A stretch of DNA of 64,000 bases from CAVYTF01 sp963708205 (GTDB lineage: Bacteria > Bacteroidota > Bacteroidia > Chitinophagales > Chitinophagaceae), in NCBI GenBank assembly GCA_963708205.1, contig OY970196.1, forward strand, positions 62,001-126,000. Direction: 5' to 3'. Position 1 is the stretch's first letter. The number at the start of each line of letters is the position of its first letter. Both the position numbers and the translations under genes were made by a program. Under the pieces are notes generated by a model that worked only from the letters and a program-made list of their open reading frames with translations, did no database searches and was not told the DNA's origin. Positions 25,396 to 34,442 of the stretch are shown in pieces.

Positions 25396-27339
25396 ATGCA
25401 AAAAAAATATGAGGAAATACATTTTGTAGACAGTACAAAACCTGTATGGAATTATTCCTTATTTACTGATGAAGACATAAGCAATTTTCAAAACGGAACA
25501 CACTATAGTTTATATAAAATATTTGGCAATAAACAAATTGAAGTACTTAATATATGGGGAACTTATTTTGCCGTTTGGGCACCAAATGCAACTGCGGTTT
25601 TTGTAAAAGGAAATTTTAATGATTGGAAAAATGATACACATCAACTCTTCGTAAAGCTAGACCAGTCGGGCATTTGGGAAGGGTTTATACCAAACGTACA
25701 TGCTGGTGAAGTGTATAAATATCATATACATGGCTACAAAGGTTTGCATTTAGATAAAGGAGATCCTTTCGCAAATTTTTGGGAATTAAAACCATTAACT
25801 GCATCAATAACATGGGGATTAAATTATGAATGGAATGATGAAGAATGGATGACTGATAGAATAAAACACAACTCACTTGATGCTCCTTATTCCGTGTATG
25901 AAATGCATCTCGCAAGCTGGATGCGTCCTGATAAAAACAATGAGCATCGTTACAATTCTTATGCACAAATAACAGAGCGTTTAGTTCCCTATATAAAAGA
26001 ATTGGGTTTTACACATATTGAATTAATGCCTGTAATGGAGCATCCATTTGATGGCAGTTGGGGTTACCAGGGTACAGGCTTTTTTGCACCAACATCACGC
26101 TTCGGCAACCCGCAGGATTTTATGAAAATGGTTGATGCATTGCACCAGGCAGGCATCGGCGTTTTGCTCGATTGGGTGCCTTCACATTTTCCTTATGATG
26201 CCCATGGCTTGTTCATGTTTGATGGTGCAAATACCTATGAATATGCAGACATGCGCAAAGGTTTTCATCCTGATTGGAACTCTTATATTTTTAATTATAA
26301 AAGAGGTGAAGTAAAAAGTTTTTTAATAAGCAGTGCAAGATTTTGGTGCGATAAATTTCATATTGATGGCTTACGTGTTGATGCCGTTAGTTCCATGCTG
26401 CGATTGGATTACAGCCGCAAAGAAGGTGAATGGGAGCCGAATGAATTAGGTGGCAACGGTAACCTTGAAGCAATTGCTTTTATAAAAGATCTGAATGAAA
26501 CATTGTACAGAGATTTTCCCGATATTCAAACCATCGCAGAAGAAGCAACCGACTGGCCAAAAGTTAGCAAGCCATTATATGATGGCGGCTTGGGTTTTGG
26601 AATGAAATGGATGATGGGCTGGATGCATGACACGCTGGATTATTTTAAAATTGATCCATTTTTTCGCAAAGACAGCCAGGATAAATTTTCATTCAGCATG
26701 ATGTATTTCTATGATGAAAATTTTATGCTTCCGCTAAGCCATGATGAAGTGGTGCATGGCAAAAGTCCCATGTTGTATAAAATGCCGGGTGATGACTGGC
26801 AAAAGTTTGCAAACCTGCGATTGATGTACACTTACATGTTCACACATCCGGGCGCAAAATTATTATTTATGGGTGATGAATTTGGTGCAACAGATGAGTG
26901 GAATTATAAGCAGGAACTACAATGGAATTTATTGCAATTTGAAAGTCATGCAGGCCTGAAATATTGCGTGCAAAAATTAAATGAACTATATAAAAACGAA
27001 CCTGCATTGTATGAAAAACAATTTGAACAGGGCGGCTTTGAATGGGTTGACTTAAATCATAGAAGCGAGTCTGTAATTACGTTCAAACGTAAAGGAAAAA
27101 TTCCTGGAGATGATGTGTTGGTGATATTAAATATGACACCAGTTGTGCGTATGCATTGGCAAGTACACGTTCACGGCAAGAAAGAATGGAATGAAATATT
27201 CAACAGCAATGCGAAAGAATTTTGGGGAACCGGCGATGTTTTTAATCCAATCATCAGCGGTGAAAAAGTAGATGATGTTTCTGACTGGTATAAAATAAAG
27301 GTTAACCTTCCTGCACTTAGCGGAATAGTATTGGTGTAA
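25396..27339 (+). CDS. glgB: 1,4-alpha-glucan branching enzyme
   Basis: A 647-residue GH13 branching enzyme that makes alpha-1,6 branches in glycogen. An N-terminal CBM48 domain (FAVWAPNATAVFVKGNFNDW) precedes the barrel: region I LLDWVPSHFP, region II DGLRVDAVSSML (nucleophile Asp 329), region III TIAEEATDWP (Glu at about 382), region IV LSHDEVVHGK. It lacks the extra N1 module of the longer (about 730-residue) enzymes such as that of E. coli. It is separated from glgC/glgA by about 11 kb of maltodextrin genes and is divergent from the outer-membrane barrel gene. Its stop codon is only four bases from the stop of the opposing gene. Confidence 0.96.
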   Translation: MQKKYEEIHFVDSTKPVWNYSLFTDEDISNFQNGTHYSLYKIFGNKQIEVLNIWGTYFAVWAPNATAVFVKGNFNDWKNDTHQLFVKLDQSGIWEGFIPNVHAGEVYKYHIHGYKGLHLDKGDPFANFWELKPLTASITWGLNYEWNDEEWMTDRIKHNSLDAPYSVYEMHLASWMRPDKNNEHRYNSYAQITERLVPYIKELGFTHIELMPVMEHPFDGSWGYQGTGFFAPTSRFGNPQDFMKMVDALHQAGIGVLLDWVPSHFPYDAHGLFMFDGANTYEYADMRKGFHPDWNSYIFNYKRGEVKSFLISSARFWCDKFHIDGLRVDAVSSMLRLDYSRKEGEWEPNELGGNGNLEAIAFIKDLNETLYRDFPDIQTIAEEATDWPKVSKPLYDGGLGFGMKWMMGWMHDTLDYFKIDPFFRKDSQDKFSFSMMYFYDENFMLPLSHDEVVHGKSPMLYKMPGDDWQKFANLRLMYTYMFTHPGAKLLFMGDEFGATDEWNYKQELQWNLLQFESHAGLKYCVQKLNELYKNEPALYEKQFEQGGFEWVDLNHRSESVITFKRKGKIPGDDVLVILNMTPVVRMHWQVHVHGKKEWNEIFNSNAKEFWGTGDVFNPIISGEKVDDVSDWYKIKVNLPALSGIVLV

Positions 27340-27343
27340 ATTT

Positions 27344-27907
27344 TCACTCAAGCCTTTTCATAATCTCATCATTAATTTTTTGAAAAAGATGTTCCGGCTT
27401 AAACACACGCCAGTTGGGTATTTCCATCAATTCAATAAAATAATTTAATTTCTTTTTTCTAAAATCATGTTGTGTTGCCACAGGCATATTCAATGCAACC
27501 ATCCAGCCGTTTGCATCCGTTATTTCATCAAACCATTCTGTATAATAATCCTTATCACCACTATGAAAATTCAATACGTTTTCCGTTATCAAAATATATT
27601 TTGTTATGCCTTCTTCTTCCAGTTTATCAACAACATCACGCTTCAAAATCATGATGTCATTTTCAATTGCATCATTCCATTCACCTATCAATTCTATGAT
27701 CACAAAATGTTGATCATAATCCGCAAATAATATTTTCATGTACAAAGTGCGGCTGCCAAATTCATCCCATTGCGGATGGATATAATAATTATAAACCGTT
27801 TGCGAAAATTCAAATTCACTATACACACGACCATAAAATGGCGAACGCTTATCCTCATCCGCAACATACAAATGGCGCCAATTAAAAAAAGGTTCTATCT
27901 CATGCAT
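27344..27907 (-). CDS. Conserved hypothetical cytoplasmic protein
   Basis: A 187-residue soluble protein without a signal peptide. It begins MHEIEPFFNWRHLYVADEDKR and contains YYIHPQWDEFGSRTLYMKIL and YILITENVLNFHSGDKDYY; the high content of aromatic and acidic residues recalls an uncharacterised family common in Bacteroidota. No catalytic motif is recognised. It is convergent with glgB and appears to be monocistronic. Confidence 0.75.
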   Translation of the reverse strand: MHEIEPFFNWRHLYVADEDKRSPFYGRVYSEFEFSQTVYNYYIHPQWDEFGSRTLYMKILFADYDQHFVIIELIGEWNDAIENDIMILKRDVVDKLEEEGITKYILITENVLNFHSGDKDYYTEWFDEITDANGWMVALNMPVATQHDFRKKKLNYFIELMEIPNWRVFKPEHLFQKINDEIMKRLE

Positions 27908-28032
27908 AATTTAGGAAAACTAAAACCACAAAATTAGAGTATCTTATGTCGCAGAAGTTATTTTCATGAAAAAGAAAATGATAAAAATTTCAGGCATGGC
28001 ATTTGAAAAATTAAAAGTCTAAAACAAATTTT

Positions 28033-28209
28033 ATGGCACGTGTAGCAAAAGAAAAAGTAACAGAAAATGTACAGATAAATTTTAACCGCTCACAGGAAAT
28101 TGCTTATTGGGCAAAGAAGTACAACGTAGACCCCACAAGGTTTCAGCAGATATTTCAACAAAATGGAAATTCGGTTTCAAAAACATTAGCGATCATTCAC
28201 CACAAATAA
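28033..28209 (+). CDS. DUF3606-like small protein
   Basis: A 58-residue protein: starts MARVAKEKVTENVQINFNRS, continues QEIAYWAKKYNVDPTRFQQI, and ends SVSKTLAIIHHK. The order of a polar lead, an ExxYWxKK(F/Y)NV helix and a helical tail matches small DUF3606 proteins of unknown function. An A-rich leader precedes the ATG, as in other Bacteroidota genes. It stands alone between two minus-strand genes. Confidence 0.7.
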   Translation: MARVAKEKVTENVQINFNRSQEIAYWAKKYNVDPTRFQQIFQQNGNSVSKTLAIIHHK

Positions 28210-28252
28210 TTTTGTGCGGAATAAATATATTTTTTGATACCGGCATTTGTAT

Positions 28253-28290
28253 TTCATAGCATCATCGTTGCGTCGCAATCCTTTCATCTT
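28253..28290 (+). repeat. Interspersed intergenic repeat, copy B
   Basis: TTCATAGCATCATCGTTGCG followed by TCGCA is identical to the start of copy A at 7851; the following TCCTTTCATCTTTCTCTT resembles the reverse complement of copy D at 41281. It sits in the gap between the DUF3606 and dehydrogenase genes. Confidence 0.7.
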
Positions 28291-28321
28291 TCTCTTAACT
28301 ATGATGCTTTTCTTTTTGTAA

Positions 28322-30388
28322 TTAATAACTTAATAACTTTTTAATTTTCTCTGTCACTTTACTTGCATTCGGCAGCATTGCCTTTTCTAATTCAATGTTA
28401 ATAGGAACTGCAGGTAAATCAAGTGCTCCAAGCAGTTCTACTTTTCCATCTAAAAATTCAAAACAGTTATAAGTTATTCTGTAAGCAAGTGACTCTGCAA
28501 AAGAATTTGTTTGCTGCTCTTCACTTAACACTAAACAGCGTCCATGTTTTTTTACTGTATTAAAAATAAGTGCTTCATCCAGCGGAAATAAAGTGCGCAG
28601 ATCAACAATTTCAATTTGTCCCGTAAAATTTTTTGCAGCTTTTTTTGCCCAATAAACGCCCATTCCATAAGTAATGATACACGCACTTTCTCCATTCTTT
28701 ATTTTTGTTTCATCAGCATGTAAAATAATATTAGCCTTACCTAAAGGAAGTATATAATCTTTTGCAGGTTCAATTGTTTTTGCTTCTTCAGTGCCTTCGA
28801 CTTTACTCCAGTATAATCCTTTGTGTTCAAGCATTACAACGGGATTTGGATCATAAAAAGCAGCCTTCATTAATCCTTTTATATCAGCCGCATTTGAAGG
28901 ATAACAAACTTTAATTCCTTTGATGCTGAGCAAAGTTGTTTCAATGCTTCCGCTGTGATAAGGTCCGCCGCCACCGTATGCACCAATTGGTACGCGCAAG
29001 ATCATTTGCACAGGAAATTTTCCGTTTGATAAATAATTTGATTTGGAAACTTCTGTTACAAGCTGATTGAATGCTGGATAAATATAATCTGCAAATTGCA
29101 CTTCCACAATGGGCTTCAAACCAACAGCGCACATGCCAACTGTTGAGCCAACAATGTATGCTTCCTGTATAGCAGTGTTGAAAACACGATGCTCTCCAAA
29201 CTTTTCTGCAAGCGTTGCTGCTTCGCGAAAAACACCACCTAACCTCTTGCCAACATCCTGTCCGTAAAATAAAATCTCTTCATGCTTATTCATTAATTCG
29301 TCTATCGCATGCAAGGCTGCATCAACCATAATTACCTTCTCTGAATTTTTCGGTTGTCTTGTTCCCTGTTCTTCTTTGATAAGTGTTTCTGCAAACACAT
29401 GACTTGAAACTGAAGCTGCATCAGGGTTTTGTGCTGCAACGGCTTTCTCGAAAGATTGTTTTATAAATATTATCGCATCTTTTTCAATCCTTATTATTTC
29501 ATCTTCCGAAATATTTTTTTGCAATAATAATTTTCGCAATCGAGGATAAGGATCATGTCTTGCATGATCGTCCAGATCTTTTTTACTTCGATAAAATTCT
29601 TTTCTTACACCACTTGTATGATGTCCGAGCAAAGGAACTTTTGCATGTACCAAAACAGGCTTACGATTTTTTCTTACAAACTCAATTGCTGCACCCATGA
29701 TGTTGTATGATGCAATAAAATCGCTTCCATCAACCTGCAATTTGCTGATGCCTTTAAAGCCATCAATGTATTCATAAGCATCCATTGCGCGGGCTTCTTC
29801 GCGCGAAACACTGATGCCCCAATCATTATCCTGAACCAAATAAATTATCGGCAATTGTTTCAACGCAGCAAACTGAAATGCTTCACTTACTTCGCCTTCG
29901 GTAATACTGTTATCACCAAGAGAACAAAGAACAACAGGTGCTTCGTCATTACTTCCTTTTTTTAATAATGAAGAATGCGTTTGCTCTAAATATTTAATGC
30001 CTTGCGCAATGCCCGTTGTTGGTATTGCCTGCATTCCTGTTGCGCTGCTTTGATGAATGATCGTTGGTTTTATTCCATCTTTATTTGAAGGATGACAATA
30101 ATAAGAACGGCCGCCGGAAAAAGGATCATCGGCTTTTGCAAGCAACTGTAACATTAATTGATATGGCGAAAAACCAAGAGACAAAAGCATGCTGTCATCG
30201 CGATAATAAGGGCTTACAAAATCGCAGGAAAGCAGTTGCAAACCGGTTGCTATTTGTATTGCTTCATGACCTTTTGAAGTGGAGTGAACATATTTGCAAA
30301 GCTGCCTGTTATTTTCATACAACTCAGCCATAGCGCGGGCTTCAGCGATTATACGAAAAGATTTCAGAAGAATATCATTGGCAATCAT
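28322..30388 (-). CDS. Fused alpha/beta 2-oxoacid (branched-chain type) dehydrogenase E1
   Basis: A 688-residue thiamine-diphosphate enzyme with E1 alpha (about residues 1-335) and E1 beta (about 350-688) in one chain. The alpha half has the TPP/Mg motif LGDNSITEGEVSEAFQFAAL and LVQDNDWGISV; the beta half starts MVDAALHAIDELMNKHEEIL, with FGQDVGKRLGGVF-like and VQFADYIYPAFNQL segments. It would decarboxylate a 2-oxo acid (branched-chain or pyruvate type) for transfer to a lipoyl E2, which is not in the window. The fused arrangement is known in Bacteroidota. Gene order upstream: pth, FAH-family gene, with gaps under 60 bases. Confidence 0.9.
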   Translation of the reverse strand: MIANDILLKSFRIIAEARAMAELYENNRQLCKYVHSTSKGHEAIQIATGLQLLSCDFVSPYYRDDSMLLSLGFSPYQLMLQLLAKADDPFSGGRSYYCHPSNKDGIKPTIIHQSSATGMQAIPTTGIAQGIKYLEQTHSSLLKKGSNDEAPVVLCSLGDNSITEGEVSEAFQFAALKQLPIIYLVQDNDWGISVSREEARAMDAYEYIDGFKGISKLQVDGSDFIASYNIMGAAIEFVRKNRKPVLVHAKVPLLGHHTSGVRKEFYRSKKDLDDHARHDPYPRLRKLLLQKNISEDEIIRIEKDAIIFIKQSFEKAVAAQNPDAASVSSHVFAETLIKEEQGTRQPKNSEKVIMVDAALHAIDELMNKHEEILFYGQDVGKRLGGVFREAATLAEKFGEHRVFNTAIQEAYIVGSTVGMCAVGLKPIVEVQFADYIYPAFNQLVTEVSKSNYLSNGKFPVQMILRVPIGAYGGGGPYHSGSIETTLLSIKGIKVCYPSNAADIKGLMKAAFYDPNPVVMLEHKGLYWSKVEGTEEAKTIEPAKDYILPLGKANIILHADETKIKNGESACIITYGMGVYWAKKAAKNFTGQIEIVDLRTLFPLDEALIFNTVKKHGRCLVLSEEQQTNSFAESLAYRITYNCFEFLDGKVELLGALDLPAVPINIELEKAMLPNASKVTEKIKKLLSY

Positions 30389-30416
30389 TCAACAAATATC
30401 GCAGAATAAAAAACAA

Positions 30417-31028
30417 CTATTTTATTGTCATTTTAAAAACACTCGTATCATCAATAAAACCTTCAAGCTCATCTCCCACAACACATTCGCCAACACCTTT
30501 TGGTGTGCCCGTAAAAATTAAATCTCCAATATTCAAAGAAAAATATTGTGAGATATCTGCGATGATTTTGTTGAAAGAAAATATCATTAACGAACTATCA
30601 GCCTCCTGCACAATATCATCATTCATTCTTAATGAAAAAGGAATTGGTTGGTTAACAAAATTTTCATCAAGATCAATAAAATCTCCTACAAGCGCAGAAC
30701 CATCCCACGCTTTTGCTTTCTCCCAAGGCAAGCCTTTTTCTTTTAATTTTTGCTGAATATCTCTTGCCGTAAAATCAATGCCAACGGTGATTTCATTATA
30801 ATATTGATTGGCAAATTTCTCACGGATATATCTTCCATTTTTACAAACACGCAGCACAAGCTCGGCTTCATAATGCAGTTCATTTGTAAAAGGCGGATAA
30901 TAAAATGGCTGCGAATGATGCAGGTAAGCTGTTCTTGGTTTTATAAAAATAACAGGCTCAGAAGGTATTTCATTTTGAAGTTCTTTTGCGTGTTCAACAT
31001 AATTTCTTCCTATGCAAAAAATTTTCAT
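30417..31028 (-). CDS. Fumarylacetoacetate hydrolase (FAH) family protein
   Basis: A 203-residue hydrolase or isomerase. It begins MKIFCIGRNYVEHAKEL and carries the metal-binding acidic residues in HYEAELVLR, the GIDFTARDIQ segment, the KAWDGSALVGDFI loop and the closing LIFTGTPKGVG. This short form belongs to the acylpyruvase/FAHD1-like group, whose members hydrolyse acylpyruvates or decarboxylate oxaloacetate. All expected active-site motifs are present. Lies 28 bases upstream of the dehydrogenase E1 gene and 55 downstream of pth on the same strand, so is possibly co-transcribed. Confidence 0.9.
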   Translation of the reverse strand: MKIFCIGRNYVEHAKELQNEIPSEPVIFIKPRTAYLHHSQPFYYPPFTNELHYEAELVLRVCKNGRYIREKFANQYYNEITVGIDFTARDIQQKLKEKGLPWEKAKAWDGSALVGDFIDLDENFVNQPIPFSLRMNDDIVQEADSSLMIFSFNKIIADISQYFSLNIGDLIFTGTPKGVGECVVGDELEGFIDDTSVFKMTIK

Positions 31029-31083
31029 TGTTAGAAGTTTGGTTTTGTAAGAGTATTAAAATTAAATCTTTAAATAATAATTT

Positions 31084-31656
31084 TTAAACAATATCCATTT
31101 TGTTATACAAATTCATCGTTTGCTCAATGCCAACAGCAGCAAAGCTTTCAATCACTTCAACACATTTTTCTATTTTTCTGTTCACAAGTGCAACATCTTC
31201 CGGAAACCATTTTCCCAATACATAATTTACCTGCATTCCTTTAGGAAAATTATTACCAATTCCAAATCGAAGCTTTGGATATTTATCTGTTCCCAAAGTT
31301 ATTTCTATATCTGCCAAACCATTGTGCCCGCCACTTGTGCCTGACGGACGAACGCGAATTTTATTTAAAGGCAAAGCAATATCATCAACTATCGTTAAAG
31401 AATTTTCAAGTAAAATTTTTTCTTTATCCAACCAATATTTAAAAGCCTTTCCGCTAAGATTCATAAATGTTGTGGGCTTGATGCATATAAATATTTTGCC
31501 TTTCCATTTCACTTCTGCAACTTCTGCAAGACGATCTGTTTTAAATAAGCCACCATGTTTAAACACAAAAGCACTGACCACATCAAAGCCAATATTGTGG
31601 CGTGTATGAACATATTCGTTTCCAACATTTCCCAAACCAACAATTAAAAACGTCAT
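31084..31656 (-). CDS. pth: Peptidyl-tRNA hydrolase
   Basis: A 190-residue enzyme that frees tRNA from stalled peptidyl-tRNA. Motifs: FLIVGLGNVGNEYVHTRHNIGF with the catalytic His in TRHNIGF, KPTTFMNLSGKA, VDDIALPLNKIRVR with the Asp, and GGHNGLADIE. ATG at 31656 places MTFLIVGLG at the N-terminus, as in the family; an upstream in-frame codon would add an unneeded 14 residues across the ribosomal gene's terminator. Lies directly downstream of rplY, a common pairing in bacteria. Confidence 0.95.
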   Translation of the reverse strand: MTFLIVGLGNVGNEYVHTRHNIGFDVVSAFVFKHGGLFKTDRLAEVAEVKWKGKIFICIKPTTFMNLSGKAFKYWLDKEKILLENSLTIVDDIALPLNKIRVRPSGTSGGHNGLADIEITLGTDKYPKLRFGIGNNFPKGMQVNYVLGKWFPEDVALVNRKIEKCVEVIESFAAVGIEQTMNLYNKMDIV

Positions 31657-31681
31657 GCAGAATTTTGGAAGAAATATACAT

Positions 31682-31710
31682 AAAAAAAGCTCCCGCAAAA
31701 CAGGAGCTTT
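31682..31710 (-). terminator. Rho-independent terminator between rplY and pth
   Basis: AAAGCTCC (31686-31693) and GGAGCTTT (31703-31710) form an 8-bp stem, followed on the minus strand by a seven-T run. It lies 16 bases past the rplY stop and 25 bases before pth, so may attenuate rather than fully stop transcription into pth. Confidence 0.85.
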
Positions 31711-31726
31711 AATTTATTGCAAGTCA

Positions 31727-32395
31727 TTATTTTTTCTTTGCATCTTTTGCAGGTGCAGCCTTTGCAGCTCCGGCAGCGGCAGGTGCAGCAGCTGCGGCTG
31801 GTGCAGCAGTTGCAGTTTTCGCAGCAGGTGCAGTAGCTTCTTCCTGTTTCAATTGTCTTGTTAAAACAACAGAAACAATTGGAATGCGTGGAGAATTTAA
31901 AATTTCATAATTTTCTTCTTTCACATCTTCCACACGAATGTTGCCATTTAATTGAAGATTAGTAATATCTACTTCAATATTTTCTTTTAAATGTTCAGGC
32001 AATGTTTTTACTTTCAGCGCTTTTATTTTGGTAACTAATTTACCGCCATCTTTCACGCCTGCAGCAACGCCTGTAAATTTAATCGGCAGTGTAGCAACTA
32101 CTTTTCTGTCGCCGCGAAGTTCAAGCAAATCAATATGTGTGAGCGTATCGATCACACTATCAAATTGCAGATCCTTCATGATGCATCTGTAAGTTTTGCC
32201 ATCAACATTTACTTCAGCCAACTGAAATTCACCGGTATACACCAAAGGCTTCAAAGCCTTTGCAGAAGCGTAAAAATTCACTTCTTCGGCACCCCCGTAA
32301 ATTACACCAGGCACATTTTCCTGAGAGCGAATCTGGCGGGTGGCTTTTTTACCAGTTTCGGTCCTCCGGTGACCTTCGATTGTAATTGTTTTCAT
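31727..32395 (-). CDS. rplY: 50S ribosomal protein L25/Ctc
   Basis: A 222-residue long-form L25 (CTC type), which binds 5S rRNA. The N-terminal L25 domain includes EGHRRTETGKKATRQIRSQ and VPGVIYGG, and the C-terminal TL5-type domain includes HIDLLELRGDRKVVATLPI and VEVDITNL-like segments. The last 30 residues are a low-complexity Ala/Pro/Lys tail (AAAAPAAAGAAKAAPAKDA), as in many Bacteroidota homologues. First gene after prs on the minus strand, 114 bases apart. Confidence 0.95.
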   Translation of the reverse strand: MKTITIEGHRRTETGKKATRQIRSQENVPGVIYGGAEEVNFYASAKALKPLVYTGEFQLAEVNVDGKTYRCIMKDLQFDSVIDTLTHIDLLELRGDRKVVATLPIKFTGVAAGVKDGGKLVTKIKALKVKTLPEHLKENIEVDITNLQLNGNIRVEDVKEENYEILNSPRIPIVSVVLTRQLKQEEATAPAAKTATAAPAAAAAPAAAGAAKAAPAKDAKKK

Positions 32396-32460
32396 TTTTA
32401 TATTTGTTTTGTTTTAAACTTTTTTTTGTGAACCAGAAGTTCATCTTACTATTAAGCTTT

Positions 32461-32495
32461 ACTTGCGTCGCACTCTTGTACGCTTTGTAATTCTA
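32461..32495 (+). repeat. Interspersed intergenic repeat, copy C
   Basis: ACTTGCGTCGCACTCTTGTACG shares TTGCGTCGCACTCTTGTACG with copy A at 7866 and TAATTCT a few bases later. Located in the prs-rplY gap. Confidence 0.65.
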
Positions 32496-32509
32496 TTCAT
32501 CAAACATTC

Positions 32510-33472
32510 TCAAACCATTCCTTTTTTCGCCTTCAATTGAGCATGAATAAAAAGACTGGTAATGCTTTTATTTTCATAAGCATTTCTTATTGCTATTGCA
32601 AACAGATCTGCCACAGAAAGAACTTTAATTTTTTTACTTTGTTTTTTCAAAGGAATTGTATCGCAAACAACTAATTCTTCTAATAAACTTCCATCAATAT
32701 TTTCATAAGCATTTGCACTCAACACTGGATGCGTACATAACGCTCTTACACTTCTTGCTCCTTTTTCTGTTAAAAGAGCTGCTGCTTTTGCAAGTGTGCC
32801 ACCGGTGTCGCAGATATCATCAATCAAAACAATATCTCTATCTTCAACATCACCGATCAAAACCATACTGGCAATTTCATTTGCACGTTTCCTATGCTTA
32901 TCACAAATCACCATTTCTGCACTGAAATAACTTGCAATTTCCCTCACGCGATTGGTACTCCCCACGTCGGGGGCGGCAAAGGTAAGGTTTTCGAGTTTTA
33001 GTTGTTCTATGTATGGAATAAAAATAGCGGAACTGTCCAAATGATCTACTGGAATATCAAAAAACGCCTGTATTTGCGGTGCGTGCAAATCCATTGTGAT
33101 AACACGATTTGCACCGGCAGCCTCTAATAAAGTAGCAATTAATTTTGAGCCGATTGCTACGCGTGGTTTATCTTTTCTATCCTGCCGGGCATAACCAAAA
33201 TAAGGAATTACTGCAATTATTTTATAAGCGCTTGCGCGTTTTACAGCATCAATCATCAACAATAATTCAATAATATTATCTGTCGGCGCGCAGGTGCTTT
33301 GCACAAGAAAAACATAATCGCCACGAATACTTTCTAAAAAAACAGGTTGAAATTCTCCATCACTAAATTTCTGAATATTAACCCTGCCAAGCGGAGCTCC
33401 AAAACGTAAAGCTATTTTTTCCGCCAATTCCTGGGAGCCGGTGCCTGAAAAAATTTTTACAGAAGGACCCAT
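32510..33472 (-). CDS. prs: Ribose-phosphate pyrophosphokinase
   Basis: A 320-residue PRPP synthase that makes phosphoribosyl pyrophosphate from ribose-5-phosphate and ATP for nucleotide, His and Trp synthesis. Motifs: VKIFSGTGSQELAEKIA, KFSDGEFQPVF, the flexible loop YFGYARQDRKDKPR, AAPDVGS, and the PRPP-binding IVLIDDICDTGGTL. Start chosen at ATG 33472 (MGPSVKIFSG), which matches the family N-terminus; further upstream codons give a hydrophobic lead that overlaps the promoter region. Divergent from radC. Confidence 0.96.
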   Translation of the reverse strand: MGPSVKIFSGTGSQELAEKIALRFGAPLGRVNIQKFSDGEFQPVFLESIRGDYVFLVQSTCAPTDNIIELLLMIDAVKRASAYKIIAVIPYFGYARQDRKDKPRVAIGSKLIATLLEAAGANRVITMDLHAPQIQAFFDIPVDHLDSSAIFIPYIEQLKLENLTFAAPDVGSTNRVREIASYFSAEMVICDKHRKRANEIASMVLIGDVEDRDIVLIDDICDTGGTLAKAAALLTEKGARSVRALCTHPVLSANAYENIDGSLLEELVVCDTIPLKKQSKKIKVLSVADLFAIAIRNAYENKSITSLFIHAQLKAKKGMV

Positions 33473-33546
33473 AATTTTTAAAAGATGAGTCGCGAAGATA
33501 GAGATTACGAAAGGAAATTGTACTTTGATGCGCAATAAATTTTACA

Positions 33547-34236
33547 ATGGCAACTACTTCCATAAAACATTGGGCTGAAGATGATCAACCGCGAGAAAAA
33601 ATGATGATGAAAGGCGCCAATGCATTGAGTAATGCGGAGCTGATTGCTATTTTAATTAATAATGGAACGAAAGATAAAAGTGCCGTTGATGTTGCCAAAC
33701 AAATGCTTTTTGCAGCAGGAAATGATCTGCAGCGTTTAGGAAAAATGTCTATCAAAGAGATAAAAAATTTGAAAGTAAAAGGCATCGGAGATGCAAAGGC
33801 AATAAGCATTGCAGCAGCTTTAGAACTTGGCGCACGAAGAGATGCTGCTGAAAAAAAAGTAGATATTATTTTGCACAGTAAAGATGTTGCAGAGTTTTTA
33901 AAATCAAAATTGCAGCATAAAAGACATGAAGTATTTGTGGTGCTTTTTCTTAATCGTGCGAACAAAATAAATCATTATGAAATAATAAGTGAAGGTGGAA
34001 TCACCGGCACAATTGCTGATCCAAGAATAATTTTAAAGAAATCTTTAGAGCACGATGCGGTTAATATTATTCTTTGCCACAACCATCCGAGCGGAAGCAC
34101 AAAGCCAAGCCAGGCAGATGAATTATTAACTCAAAAAATAAAAGAAGCTGCAAAATATTTTGATATAAAAGTGCTCGATCACATCATCGTTAGTGATGAA
34201 GGTTTTTTTAGTTTCGCTGATGAAGGAATTTTGTAA
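33547..34236 (+). CDS. radC: RadC family JAB/MPN-domain protein
   Basis: A 229-residue protein with an N-terminal helix-hairpin-helix-like region (LKVKGIGDAKAISI at about residues 77-90) and a C-terminal MPN/JAB metalloprotease-like domain (EGGITGTIADPRIILKKSLE, then the zinc motif HNHPSGSTKPSQAD). The zinc-binding residues are intact. The family was linked to DNA repair by name, but its activity is uncertain. Full length and divergent from prs, which is a frequent neighbour in Bacteroidota genomes. Confidence 0.94.
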   Translation: MATTSIKHWAEDDQPREKMMMKGANALSNAELIAILINNGTKDKSAVDVAKQMLFAAGNDLQRLGKMSIKEIKNLKVKGIGDAKAISIAAALELGARRDAAEKKVDIILHSKDVAEFLKSKLQHKRHEVFVVLFLNRANKINHYEIISEGGITGTIADPRIILKKSLEHDAVNIILCHNHPSGSTKPSQADELLTQKIKEAAKYFDIKVLDHIIVSDEGFFSFADEGIL

Positions 34237-34412
34237 AGCAGGTTTTAATCTTATTCTCAGATTTATATATCATCCAACGATCGTTTTACATTTATCAAAA
34301 AACATTTCACATAATTTGATTTAATTAAATTAAAATCAAACAACACTTATTTTATTAAATAAATTTTAATAAAATTGCAAAGCAAAAAACTAACTGTTGT
34401 AAGTTTTCTTCC

Positions 34413-34420
34413 TAAGTTTG
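34413..34420 (+). promoter_or_regulatory. Bacteroidota-type -7 box upstream of pckA
   Basis: TAAGTTTG matches TAnnTTTG and lies 22 bases before the pckA ATG. The rest of the 206-base radC-pckA gap is AT-rich with nothing else recognised. Confidence 0.45.
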
Positions 34421-34442
34421 CAGTTCCATTAAATTTTTATGC

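Noticed and set aside
31655..31864. Forward Cys/Ser-rich frame opposite the rplY tail
   Set aside because: It is the antisense of the Ala/Pro-rich tail codons of L25, which gives Ser/Cys/Gly-rich nonsense.
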